Shown here: piece after piece, positions 21,176 through 27,130 of the stretch
Layout of the letters: every line of letters starts with the position of its first letter
Position numbering within the stretch: position 1 is the first letter of the stretch
NCBI GenBank assembly: GCA_945874225.1
Contig: CAMCFT010000038.1
Span: 1-27,130, forward strand
Direction: 5' to 3'
Source: Flavobacterium psychrophilum
GTDB taxonomy: Bacteria > Bacteroidota > Bacteroidia > Flavobacteriales > Flavobacteriaceae
DNA: 27,130 bases
Program-made: the position numbers and the translations under genes
The notes under the pieces: generated by a model
Databases searched by the model: none
What the model saw: only the letters and a program-made list of their open reading frames with translations
Told to the model about the DNA's origin: nothing

Positions 21176-23170
21176 TTATATTTTCTTTAAAACTATTTTT
21201 TCATTTAATTTGTATGTCATTTTTTGATAAAAATCTTTTAAAACCGTGTAATAATTAGACGGGAGCCTTGCCGAATTAATATCTTTTGTTACTAGAATTT
21301 GAATTTTATTACCAGTAACCAAAACATTGAATATGAACAATCCAATATTTTCAATAGTCGCAATTTTTATAGTTTTTGGAAAAGATTCCACCACATATCC
21401 TTCTGGTATTTCAATCATAACATTAAATTTTTCTTGTTTTGGATACCCAAAATAAATAGGAAATTCTCTTTTTTCCTGAACAAAAGGGCTATTAGTTTGG
21501 GTAAAAAATAACAACGGATTAATGTACATTTTCCCGCTAATTATTTCACAATCGTTATCCGAAGTAAAAGTAATATTTTCTACAATTGGCTTTGATAAAT
21601 CATCAACATTTTCAATCACATAGTCACTAATTTGTATTCCGTTTAGATCATTCTCGATTTTTTCGAGGTAATTTTCTTTGTTGATTCCTTTATATTTCTC
21701 TCTAAAGCCAAAAGCTTCATAATCGGTTTTTTGAATTCTGGCTTTGCCATCCATTTTTCCCATACCATCAATCGTAACCATCATATTTATTAATTCTTTA
21801 GATTGAATATTGGAAACTAAACTAACTTCATCCGATGTTCCGTCTTGCCTAATGAGCCTTCCAGTACTATTTAAAACATTCATAGGCAAAATATTTGCAG
21901 CTGTTTTTTTATTTGTCGCATCTAGTAAAATTTGTTTTCCGCCAATTTCTGTAGCGGCAATGACGTAATTAAAAACAGTTCTGCTAGGAAAAAGAGGGAT
22001 TCCATGATCTATGGTGCTAACTAATACTGGATTTGCATTTATACCCGCAGTATTTAACATTGATATTAAAATAAAATTGATTTCCGCAGTATTTCCAGTT
22101 CCGTCAACATAAGCTTGTTTTACACCTTTATCTGTATAAAATCCTTTTTTTTCATTCCAGTTCATTTTGCTTTGGACGAATTTGAATATTACATCCATCT
22201 TTTCTGATGTTGTTATTCCTTCTTTTAAAATTTTTCTTAAATCTTGTTTTATGTAATCTCGTTCATTAAGTTCTTTTCCAAAATTTTTATCATTATAAAT
22301 TGTCTTGGCCACTCCTTCCCATGTTATGGCATAATCTTTTACAGGCTCTCCATAAAATTGGGTTCTCTCTAACTCATGCTCAATAGATGTTCGGTAATTT
22401 TGAATATTATCGACAAAAGATTCTTCTTTTAAAGCTGGAATATTGTAGGTTTTATATTTACTGTTAATCTGTTCAAAACTTACGTATTCTGTTCTTGTTG
22501 GATTATTTGCATTGATATAATCCAAAGATCCTATTACTAATTTTGAATCTGTATCTAATTGAATAAATCCAAGAAATTTAGGTTTGTAGATAAAAAACCT
22601 CGGGATTTCAGTACTGTATTCAGAATAATTTACTGGGAAATCATATTGAAAATTAAACACCGGAAATTCAACTATGTTTTCAGTTTCTAAAACATATTTG
22701 AATTCTATGACCGACCCCACTTTCACATTTGGCATCGTTATGGATGCTTCATTCCAATATTTATTTATTTTTTTCTTGAAAACACCTTCGCTATTAAGTT
22801 TTGTTTTTACTACGACTCCATTTTCTAAGTTATAGGTTATTGCCTTAGAAAATTCAACTACGTCATCATTATGGTTCTCATAACCAACATAATATGAAAC
22901 TTGTTGGTTGGCCCACTTCAAGCCTTCTTTTTTGTATATTTTAATTCTAAATTCATTTTCTGTTATTATGGAAAAACCGTCTTTTGAATTATATTTGAAA
23001 AAAGTTCTGGCTTTATTATACAATATTGCAGCCACAGCCGAAGTGTCTATGGGATGTGCTTTTTCTTGAAGTTCTTTTATTGATACTTTTCCAAGTTCGA
23101 ACTTTTGTGCAGATGCCTTTGAAAAGAAAACAATCAGGGAAAAAATTATGAGTATCTTGTTGAATTTCAT
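21176..23170 (-). CDS. Secreted DUF3857 / transglutaminase-like protein, third tandem copy
   Basis: The 664-residue protein has a signal peptide (1-21, ending ASAQ), an N-terminal DUF3857 beta domain (about 55-215), a transglutaminase-like domain (about 280-425) and a C-terminal beta-rich region (about 480-650). In transglutaminases a GxC motif carries the nucleophile; here the aligned stretch is GNTAEIN with Thr361. The partner His position is Tyr402 in FNYVIAA, while the Asp in LLDAT (Asp417) remains. It also lacks the YSCNDGVK Cys of the other two copies. It is the most diverged member and last in the operon, six bases after the second copy. Enzyme activity is unlikely; a binding or structural role in the periplasm or outer envelope is inferred. 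Confidence 0.88.
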   Translation of the reverse strand: MKFNKILIIFSLIVFFSKASAQKFELGKVSIKELQEKAHPIDTSAVAAILYNKARTFFKYNSKDGFSIITENEFRIKIYKKEGLKWANQQVSYYVGYENHNDDVVEFSKAITYNLENGVVVKTKLNSEGVFKKKINKYWNEASITMPNVKVGSVIEFKYVLETENIVEFPVFNFQYDFPVNYSEYSTEIPRFFIYKPKFLGFIQLDTDSKLVIGSLDYINANNPTRTEYVSFEQINSKYKTYNIPALKEESFVDNIQNYRTSIEHELERTQFYGEPVKDYAITWEGVAKTIYNDKNFGKELNERDYIKQDLRKILKEGITTSEKMDVIFKFVQSKMNWNEKKGFYTDKGVKQAYVDGTGNTAEINFILISMLNTAGINANPVLVSTIDHGIPLFPSRTVFNYVIAATEIGGKQILLDATNKKTAANILPMNVLNSTGRLIRQDGTSDEVSLVSNIQSKELINMMVTIDGMGKMDGKARIQKTDYEAFGFREKYKGINKENYLEKIENDLNGIQISDYVIENVDDLSKPIVENITFTSDNDCEIISGKMYINPLLFFTQTNSPFVQEKREFPIYFGYPKQEKFNVMIEIPEGYVVESFPKTIKIATIENIGLFIFNVLVTGNKIQILVTKDINSARLPSNYYTVLKDFYQKMTYKLNEKIVLKKI

Positions 23171-23176
23171 TAATTA

Positions 23177-25087
23177 TTATTTTTTTATTAAAACAATTTT
23201 CTCATTTTGTTTGTCAATCATTTGCTGATAAAACCCTTTTAAAACCGGATAAAAATCTGATGCAACAATGGCTGTATTGATGGTTGATGTTATGGCAACC
23301 TGAATTTTATTATCCGTATTAACTATTACAAATTTAAAAGCTCCTATATCATCGCCTGTTACAATGTTTATGGGTGCCGGCATTGATTCTACAACGTAAC
23401 CTTCAGGGATTTCGATATTAATATTGCATTTGCTTTGCATAGGATAACCAAAATCTACCGGATATTCTCTTACTTCTTGTTTAAATGGGTTTTCCTTAGT
23501 TGCCAAAAACAGCATTGGAGAAATATAGATTTTGCCATTAATGACTTCGATGTCTTTTGTGTCTTTAAAAGAATAACTTTCAACAATGGGTTTAGACAAA
23601 TCCAAGTCATTTTCTCTAACATAATCGCTAATTTCGATGTTGTTGTTTTTATTTTCCAGTTCTTCTAAATAAGTGTCTTTGCTTGTTACCAAATTTTCTT
23701 TTCTAAACTCTAATGCCTCGTGATCTGTAAGTTGTATTCTTATTTTTCCATCGGCTGAACCTTCGCTTTTTAAAATAATACTCATATTCGTAGTTTCTCT
23801 GGAAAGGGTATTAGGCATTAGGTCAACTGAAGTCGATGTTCCGTCTTTTCTTATTAGTCTGCCAAACCAGTTTAAATCTTCGGATGGTAGCACATTAGGC
23901 AATGAATATTTTTCAGTAGCATCGAGTAAAATTTGAGAATCGTCAAGTTCAATCGCGCCAATGACGTGATTAAATGCTGAATGACTAGGAAACATCGCAA
24001 TGCCGTTTGAACGTGTACTTACTAAAACAGGATTAGCATTAAGCCCAGCATAACGCAACATTGCAGTAAGCATTAAATTAATTTCGGCCACATTACCTGT
24101 TTTGTCTTTATATGCTTTTTTAACTCCATCATTACAGGAATAACCACCATAATCATTCCATTTTATCCTTGATTTCACAAAATTAAAAATAGCGTCGATG
24201 GTTTCTTTTCTTGTTTTTAAGTCTTTGATTAAGTTCTTTATATCATCCTCAAAATAACCTGTTTTGTTCAATTCATCACCAAAATTAGCTTCTTCATATA
24301 TGGTTTTTGTAACTGATTCCCAATCAGTTGAAAATGATTTATAATAACGTCCTGGAATACTTACCATTGCTAATTCATGCGAAATACTTGCTCGATAATT
24401 ATCGATATTATTCACAAAAGCTTCCTTCGTCATTGCTGGAACATTTTCTAGCTTATATACTTCTGAAGTTTCTTGATTATAAGTAGGTTCTGATGAAAGT
24501 TTTGGAAATAAAAACCCTTTTGACTTTTTATTAAAAGTTAAAAATTTTGGCAGCTTAACTTTATATTCTGAATAATTTACAGGAATACTTGATTGAAAAT
24601 ACCAATCTCTTAATGACCCGAAATTTCCTGAACGAATAATATATTCAAATTCAATTATGCAGCCCACTTTTACATTAGGCATAGTAATTTTTTTTTGACT
24701 AAAATATCTGTTTATATTTTGTTCAAATTCTCCATCACTTTTTAGCTTTGTCTTTTCGATTTTTCCATCAACTAAATTATAAGTAATCGCATCATAAAAA
24801 GAAACATTTTCACCATCAATATAATGTAAAATTACTTCATTTGCCCAGTCATAGCCATCTTTTTTGTAAATTTTAATTTTAGTACTTACTTTTGTTATGG
24901 TGGTTAAATCATCAAAATATACAGAACCGGTTTTGAACAATATTGCCGCCACTGCCGAGCTGTCTTTTGGATGTGATTTTTCTTGTAATTCTGCAATGGA
25001 GACTTTTCCTAATTTGTATTCTTGGGCATTTACATTCGAAAAAAATAAAATGACGAATACAATTACTAGTGATTTTTTGAAAAGCAT
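23177..25087 (-). CDS. Secreted DUF3857 / transglutaminase-like protein, second tandem copy
   Basis: A 636-residue protein with a signal peptide (1-21, ending VNAQ), DUF3857 (about 55-200), a transglutaminase-like region (about 255-400) and a C-terminal beta-rich part. The catalytic-Cys position reads GNVAEIN (Val333). Unlike copies one and three it keeps the candidate catalytic His (His374 in FNHVIGA), and it keeps Asp389 in LLDAT. It is close to copy one through the core: the stretch from NDGVK through NAEINLMLTAMLRYAG-like residues to NWFGRLIRKDGTS is nearly invariant. Two bases separate it from copy one and six from copy three, so all three should be one transcript. Confidence 0.88.
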   Translation of the reverse strand: MLFKKSLVIVFVILFFSNVNAQEYKLGKVSIAELQEKSHPKDSSAVAAILFKTGSVYFDDLTTITKVSTKIKIYKKDGYDWANEVILHYIDGENVSFYDAITYNLVDGKIEKTKLKSDGEFEQNINRYFSQKKITMPNVKVGCIIEFEYIIRSGNFGSLRDWYFQSSIPVNYSEYKVKLPKFLTFNKKSKGFLFPKLSSEPTYNQETSEVYKLENVPAMTKEAFVNNIDNYRASISHELAMVSIPGRYYKSFSTDWESVTKTIYEEANFGDELNKTGYFEDDIKNLIKDLKTRKETIDAIFNFVKSRIKWNDYGGYSCNDGVKKAYKDKTGNVAEINLMLTAMLRYAGLNANPVLVSTRSNGIAMFPSHSAFNHVIGAIELDDSQILLDATEKYSLPNVLPSEDLNWFGRLIRKDGTSTSVDLMPNTLSRETTNMSIILKSEGSADGKIRIQLTDHEALEFRKENLVTSKDTYLEELENKNNNIEISDYVRENDLDLSKPIVESYSFKDTKDIEVINGKIYISPMLFLATKENPFKQEVREYPVDFGYPMQSKCNINIEIPEGYVVESMPAPINIVTGDDIGAFKFVIVNTDNKIQVAITSTINTAIVASDFYPVLKGFYQQMIDKQNEKIVLIKK

Positions 25088-25089
25088 AA

Positions 25090-27114
25090 TTATTGATTTT
25101 TTACTAAAACTATTTTCTCATTTTGTTTGGTAATCATCCCCTGATAAAAATCTTTTAACACTGAATAATATTCCGAAGGAATAATTGCGGAGTTGATTTG
25201 TTGTATAATTGAAATCTGAATTCCATTCTCAGAACTATTAACAATAAATTTGAAGCTTCCCAAGTTATTTTCCATTGTTATGGCTGACGAAACTGGTAGC
25301 GTTTCAACTTTGTAACCTTCAGGAATTTGTATGTTTAACATATATTTTTCCGAAAAAGGAAACCCATAATCAACAGGAAATTCTCTTATTTCTTGTTTGA
25401 AAGGATTTTGTTTCGAGGCGAAAAATAACATTGGATTTACATAAATTTTGCCTCCAATAATTTCGGTTAAATTAGAACCCGAAAAAGACAATGTTTCAAG
25501 AATTGGCAATTTAATATCCTTTTCATTCGTTCTGGAATAGTCAGAAATTTCTATTTTTTCATTTTCGTTTTCCAGTTTTTCTAGATAATTATCCTCTTTT
25601 ATGTTTTCGTTATTGGTTCTAAAAATCAAAGCTTCATAATCTGTTTTTTGTCTTCTGATTTTTCCTGAAACGCCTCCTTTTTCGTCAATTGCATAGCTCA
25701 TCATTACCGTATTGTTTGAAGTTGTTTTTGGCATTAAATCAACTTCCGAAGAAGTTCCATCTTTTCTTATCAATCTCCCAAACCAATTTAAATCCTGAAA
25801 TGGCAACAAATTGGGTAATGAATATTTGTCAGTAGCATCAAGTAAAATCAGTCCATTCTGTGTTTCAACAGCAGCAATTACATAATTAAAAGCTTCAGTG
25901 CTGGGAAACAATGCAATTCCATTTGCACGTGTACTCAATATAACTGGATTAGCACTAATACCAGCATAACGCAACATTGCGGTAAGCATCAAATTGATTT
26001 CTGCAACATTTCCTGTTTTATTTTTATAGGCTGTTTTCACGCCATCATTACAAGAATACCCTGTGTAATCATTCCATTTTACATTAGATTTTACATAATT
26101 AAAAACAGCATCAATTCGTTCGTTTTGAATATTTATTCCACTCAATAATTTATTAATGTCATCTTCAAAATATCCGGTTTTATTGAGTTCTAGTCCAAAA
26201 TCGTCATAATTATAAATTGTTTTGGTTACTGATTCCCAATCCGCAGAGTAGATTTTTGCAATAGTATTTGGAAATTTAGTCATTGATAATTCGTGCGAAA
26301 TACTTGAGGTATAATTATCAATATTATTCACATAAGCTTCATCCTTCATTGCAGGAAGATTAGTTGAAAGATAAGTCGTTTGGGTTTCAAAATATTCAAT
26401 TATTTCTTTTGAAAAAGTAGTTTTTGTAGCACCTATATGATCTCCTCCTTTTCTTTCCTTATTAGTAAATGAAATAGATTTTGTATTTTTTTCAACAGCT
26501 ATTTTAGGAAATATAAATCCTTTTTGATTCGGTTTATAAACAAAATATTCCGGAGTGTAAGTTATATATTCCGAATAATTTACAGGAATACTATTCTGGA
26601 AATACCAATCTCTAAATGAACTAAATCGAGGAGAATGTATTGTATATTGAAATTCCATTACCGAACCCTCTTTTACATTAGGCATAGTTATTTTTTTTTG
26701 ACTCCAATATTTATTGATGTTTTCGTCAAATTCTCCTTCACTTTTAAGTTTGGTCTTTTCGATTTTGCCATCTAGCAAATTGTAAGTCACAGCATCAGAA
26801 AAAGAAACGCTTTCTTTTGAATTAGCTGCTATATAATACTTTACTTTTTGAGTTGCCCAGTCGTAGCCTTCTTTTTTATAAATTTTAATACGTGTTTTAA
26901 CTTCCGTAACCATTTCAAATCCTTCGTTTTCAGAATATTCAAATCGCACTTCTCCTTTTTTGAATAATATTGCCGCCACTGCCGAACTGTCTTTTGGGTG
27001 TGCTTTTTCCTGAAGTTCTGCTATAGAAACTTTTCCTAATTTGAAATCTTGGGCATTGGCAATCGAAAAGAATAATCCAAAAAATAAAAGGACTGTTAGT
27101 TGATTAATTTTCAT
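25090..27114 (-). CDS. Secreted DUF3857 / transglutaminase-like protein, first tandem copy
   Basis: A 674-residue protein with a signal peptide (1-21, ending IANAQ), DUF3857 (about 55-205), a linker of about 35 residues absent from copy two (about 208-245, including NKERKGGDHIGATK), a transglutaminase-like region (about 285-430) and a C-terminal beta-rich domain. The nucleophile position is Val370 in TGNVAEIN and the His position is Tyr411 in FNYVIAA; Asp426 in LLDAT is kept. A Cys at 355 (YSCNDGVK) is shared with copy two but is not at the canonical nucleophile site. It is the first of three; only 16 bases upstream are inside the window, so its promoter cannot be judged. Confidence 0.88.
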   Translation of the reverse strand: MKINQLTVLLFFGLFFSIANAQDFKLGKVSIAELQEKAHPKDSSAVAAILFKKGEVRFEYSENEGFEMVTEVKTRIKIYKKEGYDWATQKVKYYIAANSKESVSFSDAVTYNLLDGKIEKTKLKSEGEFDENINKYWSQKKITMPNVKEGSVMEFQYTIHSPRFSSFRDWYFQNSIPVNYSEYITYTPEYFVYKPNQKGFIFPKIAVEKNTKSISFTNKERKGGDHIGATKTTFSKEIIEYFETQTTYLSTNLPAMKDEAYVNNIDNYTSSISHELSMTKFPNTIAKIYSADWESVTKTIYNYDDFGLELNKTGYFEDDINKLLSGINIQNERIDAVFNYVKSNVKWNDYTGYSCNDGVKTAYKNKTGNVAEINLMLTAMLRYAGISANPVILSTRANGIALFPSTEAFNYVIAAVETQNGLILLDATDKYSLPNLLPFQDLNWFGRLIRKDGTSSEVDLMPKTTSNNTVMMSYAIDEKGGVSGKIRRQKTDYEALIFRTNNENIKEDNYLEKLENENEKIEISDYSRTNEKDIKLPILETLSFSGSNLTEIIGGKIYVNPMLFFASKQNPFKQEIREFPVDYGFPFSEKYMLNIQIPEGYKVETLPVSSAITMENNLGSFKFIVNSSENGIQISIIQQINSAIIPSEYYSVLKDFYQGMITKQNEKIVLVKNQ

Positions 27115-27130
27115 TTGTCTTATTGGTTTT

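Noticed and set aside
21176..27114. Active transglutaminases or cysteine proteases
   Set aside because: The GxC position reads GNV, GNV and GNT, so the nucleophile appears lost; I describe them by fold only.

Overview
This is a low-GC, densely coded chromosomal window that looks like Flavobacteriia (Bacteroidota), most likely Flavobacterium or a close relative. Several things point there. Start regions are AT-rich with weak Shine-Dalgarno sequences, and TAnnTTTG-type -7 promoter elements recur upstream of genes. The ExbB-ExbD-ExbD-TonB-PstS-like-TPR gene order, the DUF3857 secreted proteins and short dispersed intergenic repeats also fit this group. I saw no phage, IS, CRISPR or RNA genes. 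The genus assignment is inference from pattern recognition, not a search.

Layout. 1-266: intergenic sequence built of dispersed repeat modules, including a 15-bp-stem hairpin. 267-2725: a LolC/E-FtsX-like ABC permease (minus, TTG start) head to head with a DUF1343/NamZ-type lipoprotein (plus). 2777-5537: a small two-helix membrane protein, a YkgJ-type Cys-cluster protein, a SAM methyltransferase and a class V aminotransferase. 5557-7070: a three-gene minus-strand operon, queE followed by two secreted proteins that consist of little more than a TonB C-terminal domain, closed by a clear terminator. 7143-13021: a Ton energy-transduction operon (ExbB, two ExbD, TonB, a small membrane protein, a PstS-like lipoprotein and a TPR protein) with its own -7 element and terminator.

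12951-13474 is an AT-rich gap holding a small ORF with one nonsense codon that abuts a secreted DNA/RNA endonuclease. A cupin, a penicillin-acylase-family enzyme, a flavin-reductase-like protein, queA, aroA and a MazG-like pyrophosphohydrolase follow. 21176-27114 holds three tandem secreted DUF3857/transglutaminase-like paralogues whose expected catalytic Cys is replaced in every copy.

How the genes work together. The Ton operon powers outer-membrane transport, and the TonB C-terminal domain has been copied into the neighbouring queE operon as free periplasmic proteins (about 78% identical for one). queE and queA are early and late steps of queuosine tRNA modification but sit in separate transcription units.

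The most unusual signal is a family of degenerate tandem arrays with a strict 7-bp period, all of which fit TTRNRRN. They cluster at 19.2-20.8 kb. Four of them lie in frame inside aroA, in poorly conserved segments, while every recognised EPSP-synthase motif remains intact. Two more flank the aroA start as inverted copies or sit in its leader, one lies upstream of queA and a weaker one upstream of queE.
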